Shown here: positions 41,751 through 50,596 of the stretch, in pieces | How the letters are laid out: each line of letters opens with the position of its first letter | Numbering within the stretch: position 1 is the first letter of the stretch | From: Caldilinea sp. CFX5 | Lineage (GTDB): Bacteria; Chloroflexota; Anaerolineae; Caldilineales; Caldilineaceae | Direction: 5' to 3' | Assembly (NCBI GenBank): GCA_021405325.1 | Contig: QWII01000031.1 | Location: 124,001-188,000 of the forward strand | DNA length: 64,000 bases | Translations under genes and position numbers: made by a program | The notes under the pieces: model-generated | Told to the model about the DNA's origin: nothing | The model's database searches: none | What the model saw: only the letters and a program-made list of their open reading frames with translations

Positions 41751-42827
41751 CTACAACGTCGGCAAAGCCGGCATCACCTCGTTCTTCAACAGTTCAAGCG
41801 AACGTGTCCAGCGGGCGCGATCATCCCAGTCATGGGCGATCATTAGCAGCGTGCCAAAACCGCCGGTCACATCCCACACTGCGCGCAGGCGGCGCACACA
41901 TTCATCGACATCGCCAACAATTGCCAGTTCGTTGATGCAATAGTCAACCGTCACGTCAGCATCGGGCATGGCGGAGCTGGTTTTGAGATTGTCCAGCCGA
42001 CCGGCGCCGATCAAGTTGATCAGGTAATCAAAGGAGCGACCAAAGGCGCTGTTGCGGGCGAATGCCATCGCCTCGGCTTTGGTTTCACCCACAAAGATGT
42101 TGCGGGAAATGCGCCAGATTGAACGATCCGGCGTCGGGCGACCGGCGTTTTTGGCGCCCGCGCAATAGGTTTCCCAGTGTTGGGCCAGGGTCGAGGCCGG
42201 GACGAGATTGGTGCTGAGGGGAATATAGCCCCGTTCACCGGCCATGCGTGCGGCCATTGACTGCCCTTTCATCACGCTCATGGCAACCGGCGGGTGCGGT
42301 TTTTGATAGGGTTGCAGAATGTAGCCGCGCCGGATGGCAGGGTCAGTGTCGTCAATGTGGATGTGCCAAAAATCGCCCTTGAAGTCAAAAGGCGGCTCGG
42401 TTTGCCAGAGTTTTAGCACCATGTCGATGCCTTCGACGGTCATCAAGCCCAGGGTCGAGGGGTCGGTGGGCAGGTCAAAGAGGCTGAGGTCGCTCTTGAT
42501 GCCGCTTTGCCCGAAGCCGCACATCAAGCGTCCACGGGCCAGATGGTCGAGATAAGCCAGCCGCACGGCAATATTGGCTGGGTGATGGAGCGGCACAAGG
42601 GTCACGCCGGTGCCAAAGCGGATCTGTTTGGTGCGGGGCAGGGCGTTGGCAATAAAGAGATCGTTGGCGGGGATCGGCTCCCACTCCACCGAATGGTGTT
42701 GCCCGACCCAGGCTTCGCTGTAGCCCAGTTGATCGGCCAGGACAACAAGTTCCAGGTCTTCTTCAAAACAGGTGGTGCGATCCTTCTCCGGCGGGTGCAT
42801 CGGCATCATAAAGAGTCCCAAATTCAT
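41751..42827 (-). CDS. LLM-class flavin-dependent oxidoreductase (luciferase-like)
   Basis: A 358-residue TIM-barrel monooxygenase of the bacterial luciferase superfamily. Landmarks are MNLGLFMMPMHPPEKD, YSEAWVGQHHSVEW, FGTGVTLVPLHHPANIAVRLAYLDHLARGR and a GFGQSG segment. Such enzymes use FMN or F420; the substrate is unknown. It is a single gene on the minus strand with its upstream region at 42828-43020. Confidence 0.92.
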   Translation of the reverse strand: MNLGLFMMPMHPPEKDRTTCFEEDLELVVLADQLGYSEAWVGQHHSVEWEPIPANDLFIANALPRTKQIRFGTGVTLVPLHHPANIAVRLAYLDHLARGRLMCGFGQSGIKSDLSLFDLPTDPSTLGLMTVEGIDMVLKLWQTEPPFDFKGDFWHIHIDDTDPAIRRGYILQPYQKPHPPVAMSVMKGQSMAARMAGERGYIPLSTNLVPASTLAQHWETYCAGAKNAGRPTPDRSIWRISRNIFVGETKAEAMAFARNSAFGRSFDYLINLIGAGRLDNLKTSSAMPDADVTVDYCINELAIVGDVDECVRRLRAVWDVTGGFGTLLMIAHDWDDRARWTRSLELLKNEVMPALPTL

Positions 42828-43051
42828 GGCGGCGCCTCCTTGGGTGGGAAAGGGTTGCTCGTGCGCCTGGGTGTCACCGCGAATCAGTGGGATTTGCGAA
42901 TCAATTTTTCCGACGTGGCGGATTTAATTGATAGGCAGGTGCAAGCAGCAACCATAGATGCGAAAGTCGAAACAGCGACTGTCAGTATAGCGGAAAGAGG
43001 ATGCGGTGTAAAATGGTAAAAATTGGTCACAAATATTGGTAGCTTGTTGAA

Positions 43052-43080
43052 TTGAGTGAAAAAGTTCTATGTAGTATAAT
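43052..43080 (+). promoter_or_regulatory. Promoter of the 43.1-43.8 kb gene pair
   Basis: TTGAGT (43052-43057), 17 bases, TATAAT (43075-43080), about 42 bases before the ATG at 43122. Confidence 0.75.
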
Positions 43081-43121
43081 GTGTTCTATCCAAATTAAGA
43101 TGCAGCATAGAAATATGAGTT

Positions 43122-43390
43122 ATGCCTGAAGCACAAAAAATTCTAGTAATCGATGATGCTGGGCAACGTAAGTGGGAAACAGTTACCTATACATCCATTT
43201 TCGTGCCATTGATCGCCGTCAATTAATCTGTGTCGTAGTGAAAGTAAGGGTTGATAACAAGTACCTCTACAATGTTTTCATTCAACAAAGTGAAAAAGTT
43301 AAGGGGTATGATACATTACCTGCAACAGCCTTTCGCATCTGGTATATTCATCCACGTAGGCGACCTAAACAGTTTGGGATTCGAGGGTAA
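43122..43390 (+). pseudogene. Frameshifted small gene of unknown family
   Basis: Two overlapping frames appear to be parts of one gene. The first begins at ATG 43122 behind a good promoter (MPEAQKILVIDDAGQRKW) and would end after 34 codons. The second continues from about 43172 in another frame (GNSYLYIHFRAIDRRQLICVVVKV...) to the stop at 43388-43390. A one-base loss in TGGGAAAC near 43173-43180 would join them into about 89 residues. The product is basic at the end (HPRRRPKQFGIRG). Family not recognised. The downstream gene begins 2 bases after the stop. Confidence 0.5.
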
Positions 43391-43392
43391 CG

Positions 43393-43809
43393 ATGAGAAA
43401 TTTAGAAATCTTGTTTAGACCACCAGGGTTAGTGGAAGCAATTGCTTCCGAGCCAGATGAAATATCTGAAGAAACCCTCATCACGGAAGGCTATCGTTCT
43501 GCCTGGGTGACTGATCTAATGATTGATTATCATCCGAAGACAGAGTTGCCCTACTGTTTTATGAGTTCACATTTTCAACATACCTATCCATTGGTCATCT
43601 GGGCATTAAAAGTCTACGTTACGGAACATTTCAACCTTCCACAAGCTGGGTTAATGGATGTGCCGCTCCATGAGGCGTTTAGTTGGGCCTATTATCATTT
43701 TATTCTCAAGGATGGCGCCCAATTGCCCCAGCCTTTTACCAAAGTGACCATCAACCCAACCGATTATACGCAAGTGGCGCTTGGGTATGCATTGGCAACA
43801 GCAAGGTGA
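43393..43809 (+). CDS. Hypothetical protein, 138 residues
   Basis: Not recognised. A soluble, aromatic-rich protein (HPKTELPYCFMSSHFQHTYPLVIW, HEAFSWAYYHFILKDGAQLP). It starts 2 bases after the stop of the frameshifted gene, with GAGGG as a ribosome site, so the two form an operon. The tight pairing and setting among TA modules suggest, without proving, a two-component accessory unit. Confidence 0.65.
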   Translation: MRNLEILFRPPGLVEAIASEPDEISEETLITEGYRSAWVTDLMIDYHPKTELPYCFMSSHFQHTYPLVIWALKVYVTEHFNLPQAGLMDVPLHEAFSWAYYHFILKDGAQLPQPFTKVTINPTDYTQVALGYALATAR

Positions 43810-43864
43810 GGTAGTCATAGCGCCTATCTTCGTTGTCCAGCTAGATTGACTCTCCCTGATACAC

Positions 43865-44185
43865 TTAGGTTTGCTGTAACTCCTCCACCACATTCCAATC
43901 CGAGACGGATTCAACAGGGGCTTTGTCATCACCATCTTCCCACATCAGGGAGAAGCCCCAAATTGTTGCGTCGCCAATCCAAAAATCCGCGGGAGTGAAT
44001 GGCATTCGTGAATTTGGGGGCGATTCCGGGCGCGAGGGGTTGTATTCAACCTCCCAACCAAAAGCCTCTCCTTTCCAATATTCATTTTGGCGATGTAGAC
44101 GTTCAGCCAATGCACGCACTTCATTGAGATCAGGAATAAAAACGGGTACAAAAGGCCGAAATTCCTTATCGATCGTGATCTGCAC
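43865..44185 (-). CDS. Hypothetical protein following DUF4160
   Basis: A 106-residue product starting with GTG at 44185 (QITIDKEFRPFVPVFIPDLNEVRALAERLHRQNEYWKG...). Not recognised. The frame is also open upstream through the whole frameshifted DUF4160 gene, creating an artificial 189-residue fusion. The GTG immediately after the original DUF4160 stop is the more natural start. It is probably the partner of the DUF4160 gene. Confidence 0.55.
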   Translation of the reverse strand: MQITIDKEFRPFVPVFIPDLNEVRALAERLHRQNEYWKGEAFGWEVEYNPSRPESPPNSRMPFTPADFWIGDATIWGFSLMWEDGDDKAPVESVSDWNVVEELQQT

Positions 44186-44186
44186 T

Positions 44187-44434
44187 TTAGTGATTGTCCC
44201 TTTTATCTTTTTCCTTGTTCCAAGTGGTGACGATTTCGTTGTATCGCTCTTTGATAATGTCCTCAATGTCGTTAAGCTCATGATTTCTAAATCCCCTTTC
44301 ACTGCTACCGATAGCGGCATGAGCCAAAATTTCGCTGTCTTGCCTGACTTAACAACGTGAACGTGGATCGGTTCGATAAGGTCGGCCTCATAGAAAAAGA
44401 AGCGATATCCCTTTTCTCGAAAGATGGTTGGCAT
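44187..44434 (-). pseudogene. DUF4160 gene disrupted by a frameshift
   Basis: The first 50 codons from 44434 give a normal DUF4160 start (MPTIFREKGYRFFFYEADL, EPIHVHVVKSGKTAKFWLMP). At the run CCCCTTT (44293-44299 on the plus strand) the frame must shift by one base. The other frame then continues the family's second half, GFRNHELNDIEDIIKERYNE, IVTTWNKEKDKRDNH, ending at TAA 44187. A one-base indel in this homopolymer explains it; a sequencing or assembly error is equally possible. DUF4160 proteins are usually found in small toxin-antitoxin-like pairs. Confidence 0.7.
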
Positions 44435-44488
44435 CTACTTTTCCTGATCGCTTAAATTTGTTGGCACTCATGGAAATATTTAGAGCAT

Positions 44489-45067
44489 TTACTCTGCCAG
44501 TGGATCAGCAAATACCTCACGCACCGGTAGCTCAAAGCCGGGTAGTACATCACCACCCGTTAAAGTATCTTCTTCACCCAATATCTCTACATCCGCCCCA
44601 GGACGATAAACCTCAATCAGACGATAATTGGGATAGACTAACCAAACTAACCGAGAACCGTTTGCTAAATAATAAACAGCAGTATCGCGCATCTCATTGA
44701 TTGTATCGTCTGGTGATTTAATTTCTACAGCAATATCGGGCATTCCTGACACACTGCCCTGTTCTACCAAAGCAGTACGGTTGCAAGTAAAGGAAACATC
44801 TGGGAGTCGAGAGTTTCGCGTATCTTTAGGCGTTTGATGGCGAACTTCAACACCTGGTCGGCCTGCCTTATACTGCTTGGCATGGAGTGCAAACGCAACG
44901 TTAATATTGCTGGCAATTAAACCATGCTGTTGGGTTGGCATCTTTTCATGTACCTTTCCATTGATCAATTCAAAGAGATGATTACTATTCTCTGGTGACA
45001 AATATAAGCGTTCAAATTCATCAACCGTATACTGCTGCGTCATTGGACGTTCTTTGGTCGTCAACAT
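44489..45067 (-). CDS. Uma2-family (DUF820) restriction-endonuclease-fold protein
   Basis: A 192-residue protein of the Uma2 family. The PD-(D/E)XK nuclease core is visible: ELINGKVHEK, RLPDVSF and the AVEIKSPDD catalytic strand, followed by WLVYPNYRLIEVYRPG. These genes are abundant in Cyanobacteria and Chloroflexota, with no settled function. The ATG at 45067 has a good ribosome site (AGGAGAAGC); the frame is open to 45100. Confidence 0.88.
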   Translation of the reverse strand: MLTTKERPMTQQYTVDEFERLYLSPENSNHLFELINGKVHEKMPTQQHGLIASNINVAFALHAKQYKAGRPGVEVRHQTPKDTRNSRLPDVSFTCNRTALVEQGSVSGMPDIAVEIKSPDDTINEMRDTAVYYLANGSRLVWLVYPNYRLIEVYRPGADVEILGEEDTLTGGDVLPGFELPVREVFADPLAE

Positions 45068-45250
45068 GATCTGCTTCTCCTGCCCATAAACAAACTGCAA
45101 CCAGAATCAACTCTTGCTCGCATTATACAACTCTTGCCAAGTTCCATACAAAAAGCCCCACACCACCCGGCGCAGGGCTTCTTGTCATCAAAAATCTAAA
45201 ACTTGTCACTGCCAGTGCAAGCCTGGCAGGATCGGCAATCTAAAATCGCC

Positions 45251-46669
45251 TTACTTCTCGCCCGGCGCGCCGAACTCCTTGAAGATCTGCACCGATTTCT
45301 CATAGGCGATCTTGACCGCTTCTTCCGGCGTCGATTGGCCGTTGAGGACAGCGGCTATCATATCCGGGGCGACGCTGTTGGTGTCGATGGCGGCGATCTG
45401 TGCAGTCAACGGACCGGGCCAAGAGGGACCGCTGTAGCCCGACGGGTCGAGCGCCGAGGGCTTGACGGCAATGCTCTGCGGCGTATCCTTGATGATCGGC
45501 CACTCCCACATGCTTTCATAGGAGGGAATGGCGTAAGCGCGGGCGTTCTCAAAAGCGCCTTGCATCGCTTCTTCTGTAAAGAAGCTTTTGATCAATTCGA
45601 TAGCCGCTTCCGGGTTTCTGCCCCCCGTGACCTTCAGGAAATTTTGACTGCCCTGACCGTTAAATTCTTGCAGCTTTGGCCCGCCACACATGAGATGGAA
45701 AACCGTCTTTTCGGCCACCGGGTTCTTATCAAAGTAAGCTTTCGCCAGCACCGTACCGGCGTTTTGGGTATAGGCAATTTTGCCACCCAAATAAGCTTCG
45801 TTGTTCGAGGGATCAACCCAGCTCAAGATACCGGGGGGCATCATCGGCTGCCACTTCTCATTGGTGAAGGTGTCCACCAGCCAGTTGATGGCGTCAATCG
45901 TTTCGGGTGAATCGATGGTCACATATTGGCCGGTCTCGTCGGTCCAGGTGGCGCCCCAGCCATGCAGAGCACGGTAGATCATGGTGTTGCCGTCACCGGA
46001 GCGGTTGACGGTCATACCCCAGCCCCACATCTCTTTGCTGGGGTCAGAGACTTCCAGACAAGCTTCCCGCAGGTCATCAAAGAGGCGAATGGTGCTAATG
46101 TCGATACCCTTCTCTTTGAAAATATCGTCGCGCACATAGCCGCCGCCGGCGCGACCGTGATAGGGAACCCCATAGAAGCCATCCTCCACATAGGTTTGTT
46201 TGCGCATCAACGGGGCAATTTCACCGTATTGACCAATCAATTCTTCGACAATATCGGTAACATTATCGACCGTTCCCAAAGCCTTCATTTGGATAACGGA
46301 GACATTGTGCATCCAAACATCGGGTGCATCCCCGGCAGCCACCGCCGCGCCGATCTTCTGAATGTCAGAGCCGCCGCCGAGGAAGCCGGCAGTGTCGGCC
46401 ACTTCTAACGGCCAGCCTTTTTCAACCGCAAAGTCTTCGACATGGGTGCGCACAAAAGTGTTGTAATCAGGATGGAAATCTTGGGTGAGGAGAACCCACA
46501 GGGGTGTGTCTTCCGACACGGTGACGGTTCCGGCAGCCGCGCTGCTATCGCTGCCGGTGGCCGGCGCCGCCGCGGGTCCGGCTGGTGTACAGGCCGCCAG
46601 CAAACCGACCCCCATGAGGCCGCCGGTCAGACGCAGAAATTGACGACGAGAAACGCTTGCACCATTCAT
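45251..46669 (-). CDS. Sugar ABC transporter substrate-binding lipoprotein, copy 2
   Basis: A 472-residue family-1 binding protein with a Tat signal (SRRQFLRLTGG) and lipobox (GLLAAC). It is a clear paralogue of the protein at 49187-50596: both contain EDTPLWVL-TQDFHPDYN-FVR, WGWGMTVNR-GDGN, DETGQ-VTIDSPET and MLPPG/MMPPG-LSW-DP-NNE. It lies downstream of the fused permease gene. The start at 46669 is set by GGAGG 11 bases upstream. Sugar specificity cannot be told. Confidence 0.93.
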   Translation of the reverse strand: MNGASVSRRQFLRLTGGLMGVGLLAACTPAGPAAAPATGSDSSAAAGTVTVSEDTPLWVLLTQDFHPDYNTFVRTHVEDFAVEKGWPLEVADTAGFLGGGSDIQKIGAAVAAGDAPDVWMHNVSVIQMKALGTVDNVTDIVEELIGQYGEIAPLMRKQTYVEDGFYGVPYHGRAGGGYVRDDIFKEKGIDISTIRLFDDLREACLEVSDPSKEMWGWGMTVNRSGDGNTMIYRALHGWGATWTDETGQYVTIDSPETIDAINWLVDTFTNEKWQPMMPPGILSWVDPSNNEAYLGGKIAYTQNAGTVLAKAYFDKNPVAEKTVFHLMCGGPKLQEFNGQGSQNFLKVTGGRNPEAAIELIKSFFTEEAMQGAFENARAYAIPSYESMWEWPIIKDTPQSIAVKPSALDPSGYSGPSWPGPLTAQIAAIDTNSVAPDMIAAVLNGQSTPEEAVKIAYEKSVQIFKEFGAPGEK

Positions 46670-46861
46670 ACTGTCCTCCAATGTGTATTCAATTATGAAA
46701 CGATCAGGTATTGACTCACTTTCAAGGTCAGCCGCCACGCCAGTTGGATCGGGAATGCGTCAGGGTTTTCTTGGTGAATTACAGGGATGATCGGACTTGC
46801 GTAAAGACTGACAAATAGGCAGCACCGTTAGGTGTTGCCGGAAACAGCGGATACAACCGGA

Positions 46862-46951
46862 GATCGTAGGTGCGGTTTGCAACCGCACAAGCCTTCCAAT
46901 ATCGGAGAGCGTGCGCGCCTTAAAAGGCAACCGCAAACCGCACCTACGATC
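46862..46951. repeat. 19-bp inverted repeat (family 1)
   Basis: GATCGTAGGTGCGGTTTGC (46862-46880) is exactly complementary to 46933-46951, with a 52-base loop that contains partial inverted copies of CGGTTGC. Same family as 13-86. Confidence 0.88.
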
Positions 46952-46976
46952 CCAACCAGACAACTATGTTCAAAAC

Positions 46977-47007
46977 AAAAAGGAGTGCCACGCGCCACTC
47001 CTTTTTT
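46977..47007. terminator. Intrinsic terminator of the fused permease gene
   Basis: AAAAAGGAGTG (46977-46987) and CACTCCTTTTT (46996-47006) are exact complements. Read on the minus strand the stem is followed by T-rich DNA (TTTTTGTTTTG), a good Rho-independent terminator 4 bases after the permease stop. Confidence 0.85.
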
Positions 47008-47010
47008 CCC

Positions 47011-48996
47011 TTAGCCCTTCACAGCGCCGGCGGTCAGACCGGCCACCATAAAGCGTTGACCGACGACATAGAGGATGCCGACCGGAATCGCCATGAGCAA
47101 CGCGGCGGCGGAGAGTTCGCCCCACGGCAACACGTCACCGACGATCATCTGCGCCATGCCAATCGTGAGCGTAAAGAGGCGCTCTTTGGAGAGGAAGATA
47201 TAGGCGAAGATGAACTCTTTCCAGGCCAGCGTAATCGAGAACATGGCCGCGGCCATGAGCGCCGGCAGCGTCAACGGCAGCACCACTTTCCAGAACGCTT
47301 GGAAGTGGTTGCAGCCGTCGATCATCGCCGCTTCTTCCATTTCGCGCGGGATCGACGCATAGTAGCCCATCATCAACCAGGTGGCAAAGGGCAGACCGAA
47401 GACCGGGTAGGCGATCATCAGACCGGCCAGGCTGTTGGTCAACTTCAGCGCCGTGAAGATCTGATACATGGGGATGAACATCATAATCCCCGGCATGAGA
47501 TAGGCGACCAACACGCTGCTGCTAAAGAAGTTGGCGCCACGCCAGCGCAAGCGGGTCAACCCGTAGCCGCCCATGGCCGCCACAATCACGGAAAGTAGGG
47601 TGCTGACCACCGAGACCTGTAGCGTATTCCAATACCATGTCGTGAATTTGCGCGTCGGGCCAAGCAACAACTCAAATTGCTCCAACGTCCACGGCGACGG
47701 CCAGAAGACCGACTCGAAGGCGACCACCTGCGAGGTCTGCTTAAAGGCCGTGATCAGCGTCCAGTAGAAGGGCAGCAATTCAAAGATCACAAAGACCAGC
47801 AGCACAACAAAGGCAACGGCGGCGGAAATGCGCCGCCCCCAACGGTAGGAGGCATGTTGGCGTTGCACCGAGTCGCCAATAAAGGTGCGATGGAAGGCTT
47901 TGCCAATGGCGCTGAAGAGATCCTCCAGCAGATTATTGACCAGGAAGAAGAGCGCCACGCCGGCCTGCAAGAGCATACGGAACGGCCAGGTGAGGATGGC
48001 CCCGATGCGGCTGAGTAGACCGGTGGACACTTCTACCACCCGCTCTTCCTGTCGGCCACTGTTGGACATATACTTGCCCAGCAAGAAGATGAAGATCATC
48101 AGCACGGGCGCCATCGTAATCGCAATCGCCACGGCGGCGCCAAAGCGAGCGGCGCCAAAGGCTTCAAAGGCGAAGATCGAAAAGACGCGCGTCGAGTTGA
48201 GCGGCCCGCCGCCGGTGATCAAGAAGATCATGTCAAAGCTGTTAAAGGTCCAGATGGTGGAGAGCAGCACAGCGACAATGATCACATAGCGCAGACCCGG
48301 CAGGGTAATGTGCAAGAAACAGCGCCAAGCACTGGCGCCATCGATGGTCGCCGCTTCGTAATATTCCTTGTCAATCGCTTTCAGACCAGCCAACAGATTG
48401 ACGGTGAAGAAGGGAATGCCACCCCAGATGTTGACCAGAATCATCGACATCATTGCCGTCTCAACCGCGCCAAACCAGGGAAAGCCTTTTTCCACCAGGC
48501 CCGTTTGGATCAAAAATTGATTGACGCCGCCATAGACCGGGTCCAGCAACCCCTTCCACGCAATCGCCGCCACCACCGAGGGCACGATCCAGGGCAACAG
48601 GATCGCGGCGGTGAGGATATTGCTAAAGCGAGTCATGCGGTGCAGCAGGATGGAGATGAGCAGCCCGCCGATAAATTTCAGCAGCACTGACCAAAAGGTA
48701 AAGACGACCGTATTCTTCACCGCTGAGTGAAAGTTGGGGTCGCTCCAAATATTGCGGTAATTCTGCAAGCCAACAAACGGCCCCATCTCCAGCGTGATGG
48801 TGTTGGTAAAGCTCATATAGACCGCACGGAGAAATGGATAGGCGATCAGCCCGCCCATTAGCACCAGGGTTGGTAGGACAAAGACATACGCCGCGGCCCA
48901 ATCCTGCCCCAGGATGTGACGTAGCTTAAAATGCCAGGGTTTGCTCTCCGCCTGCGGCGTGACACGAAAACCACCGGTCAATGTTGTCTGGCTCAT
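47011..48996 (-). CDS. Fused MalF-MalG-type sugar ABC permease
   Basis: A single 661-residue polypeptide with two permease domains. Residues 1-325 are MalF-like (AAYVFVLPTLVLMGGLIAYPF; EAA loop YEAATIDGASAWRCFLHITLP). Residues 390-661 are MalG-like (VIFELLPFYWTLITAFK; EAA loop EEAAMIDGCNHFQAFWKVVLP; end VAGLTAGAVKG). The linker at 330-390 has an extra hydrophobic helix (LLQAGVALFFLVNNLLEDLF). The two subunits are normally separate, as at 30898-32684. No ATPase gene is nearby. It lies between two paralogous binding-protein genes on the same strand. Confidence 0.93.
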   Translation of the reverse strand: MSQTTLTGGFRVTPQAESKPWHFKLRHILGQDWAAAYVFVLPTLVLMGGLIAYPFLRAVYMSFTNTITLEMGPFVGLQNYRNIWSDPNFHSAVKNTVVFTFWSVLLKFIGGLLISILLHRMTRFSNILTAAILLPWIVPSVVAAIAWKGLLDPVYGGVNQFLIQTGLVEKGFPWFGAVETAMMSMILVNIWGGIPFFTVNLLAGLKAIDKEYYEAATIDGASAWRCFLHITLPGLRYVIIVAVLLSTIWTFNSFDMIFLITGGGPLNSTRVFSIFAFEAFGAARFGAAVAIAITMAPVLMIFIFLLGKYMSNSGRQEERVVEVSTGLLSRIGAILTWPFRMLLQAGVALFFLVNNLLEDLFSAIGKAFHRTFIGDSVQRQHASYRWGRRISAAVAFVVLLVFVIFELLPFYWTLITAFKQTSQVVAFESVFWPSPWTLEQFELLLGPTRKFTTWYWNTLQVSVVSTLLSVIVAAMGGYGLTRLRWRGANFFSSSVLVAYLMPGIMMFIPMYQIFTALKLTNSLAGLMIAYPVFGLPFATWLMMGYYASIPREMEEAAMIDGCNHFQAFWKVVLPLTLPALMAAAMFSITLAWKEFIFAYIFLSKERLFTLTIGMAQMIVGDVLPWGELSAAALLMAIPVGILYVVGQRFMVAGLTAGAVKG

Positions 48997-49015
48997 CTGA
49001 TCGCCTCTCTTTCAC

Positions 49016-49181
49016 AAAGAGACAAGAAGAGGAGAAGACAGGAAGACAAGAAGACAGGAAGGCAAGAAGACAGGAAATATAAAGAACTGACGATTCGGCG
49101 TTAGTTCACGGTATGCTTTCCCATCTTCCGCTCTTCTTGTCTCCCCCTCTTCTTGTCTTCTTGTCTCCCTGTCTTGCTAAC
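49016..49181. repeat. Octamer tandem repeats in opposite orientation
   Basis: AGGAAGACA/AGAAGACA units run from about 49016 to 49076, and their complement (TCTTCTTG, TCTTCTTGTC, TCCCTGTC) runs from about 49128 to 49181. The spacer between the first binding protein and the fused permease is therefore almost wholly repeat and can fold into a long imperfect hairpin. Confidence 0.8.
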
Positions 49182-49186
49182 ACTAC

Positions 49187-50596
49187 TTACACGCCCGCCG
49201 CGCCCATCTCCTGGAAGATCTTGATGGCGGCTTCGGCGGTCTGTTTCACCGCGTCGGCGGCGCTGGATTGGCCGGTGAGGACGGCGGCCACCATGTCAGT
49301 CGGCAGGTTCTGGGATTCGACGGCGGCGATCCAGGGCGTGCTGGGACCAGGGAAGGCAACGCCGTTCCAGCCGGCGGGGTCGAGCGCGCCTTCTTTTTGG
49401 GCAATGCTGTTGGGCACGCTGGTGATCTCTTCCCAATCCCACATGTTGGTGTAGGCCGGCAGCGCATAGGTCGTCGCAATCTTGTAGACTTCCTTCATCA
49501 CATCATCTTCAAAGAAGCTGAGGATCAACTCACGCGCCGCTTCCGGATTCTTGCCGCCCTTGATCAGGCCAAAGTTCATGGTGCCAAGGCCGAAGAAGCG
49601 TTCCAAGCCGGGGCCGCCCTTGGGGTAATCCCAGAGGATGTCATTGACAAAGGGCACCTGATCGACCACCGCTTTGGCGTAGACCGTACCGCCGTTCTGC
49701 GTATAGGCCAACTTACCGCCCAGGAAGACTTCGTTGTTGGTCGGGTCGGTCCAGCTCAAGACGCCGGGGGGCAACATGCGTTCCCACTGCGGGTTGGTGT
49801 AGGTGTCCAGTAGCCATTCCATCGCTTGCACCGTCTCCGGCGAGTCGATGGTCACTTTTTGGCCGGTCTCATCCACCCAAGTCGCGCCAAAGGAGTGAAT
49901 GATGCGATGGGTCATCCAGTTGCCGTCGCCGCCGCGGTTGACCGTCATGCCCCAGCCCCAAATCTCCTTGGCCGGGTCGGAAACTTCCATCGCCGCTTCG
50001 CGCAATTCGTCGTAGGTCTTCAGTTGGGTGACATCAATACCGACCGCATCCCACAGATCCTTGCGCGCCCAGCCGCCGTCACTGCGCACATGGAAGGGGA
50101 CGGCGTACCAATCGCCGTCGATCATCAACTCTTTCTTCTGGCGGGCGCCGGTATCGCCATGGCGACCGATGATCTCATCCACCAAATCGGTAACGGGAGC
50201 GATCAGCCCTAGTTGGTTGTACTGCGGCACACTCAACGTGCGCTGGATCATATCGGGCGCATCGTCAGCGGCCACCTGGGCGGCGATTTTCTGCAACTCG
50301 GCGCCGCCGGCCACGAAGCCGGCCATGTCGGCCACTTCCAGCGGGTAGCCCTTTTCGGCGGCGTAGTCTTCAATATGCTTGCGGACAAAGTCGTTATAAT
50401 CGGGGTGGAAATCTTGCGTCTGCAATACCCAGAGCGGCGTGTCTTCGGCCACAGTGATGGCGCCGGGGGCGGCATTGCTATCCGCGGCCGGGGCGCCGGC
50501 GGGCGTGCCCGCCGGCGCGCAAGCGGCCAACAGGCTAACACCTAAAACGCCGCTGGTGGCGTGCAGGAATTGCCGACGGGAAAGTTTCATACTCAT
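49187..50596 (-). CDS. Sugar ABC transporter substrate-binding lipoprotein, copy 1
   Basis: A 469-residue family-1 binding protein with a Tat signal (SRRQFLHATSG) and lipobox (SLLAAC). It is the first gene of the binding protein - fused permease - binding protein cluster and a paralogue of the 45251-46669 product. The AGGAGG ribosome site upstream of 50596 is strong; translation could use the first or third codon (both Met). Confidence 0.94.
   Translation of the reverse strand: MSMKLSRRQFLHATSGVLGVSLLAACAPAGTPAGAPAADSNAAPGAITVAEDTPLWVLQTQDFHPDYNDFVRKHIEDYAAEKGYPLEVADMAGFVAGGAELQKIAAQVAADDAPDMIQRTLSVPQYNQLGLIAPVTDLVDEIIGRHGDTGARQKKELMIDGDWYAVPFHVRSDGGWARKDLWDAVGIDVTQLKTYDELREAAMEVSDPAKEIWGWGMTVNRGGDGNWMTHRIIHSFGATWVDETGQKVTIDSPETVQAMEWLLDTYTNPQWERMLPPGVLSWTDPTNNEVFLGGKLAYTQNGGTVYAKAVVDQVPFVNDILWDYPKGGPGLERFFGLGTMNFGLIKGGKNPEAARELILSFFEDDVMKEVYKIATTYALPAYTNMWDWEEITSVPNSIAQKEGALDPAGWNGVAFPGPSTPWIAAVESQNLPTDMVAAVLTGQSSAADAVKQTAEAAIKIFQEMGAAGV

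Noticed and set aside
43865..44434. A single 189-residue DUF4160 fusion protein.
   Set aside because: Only the first 50 residues match; the rest of DUF4160 is in another frame, showing a frameshift and a separate downstream gene.
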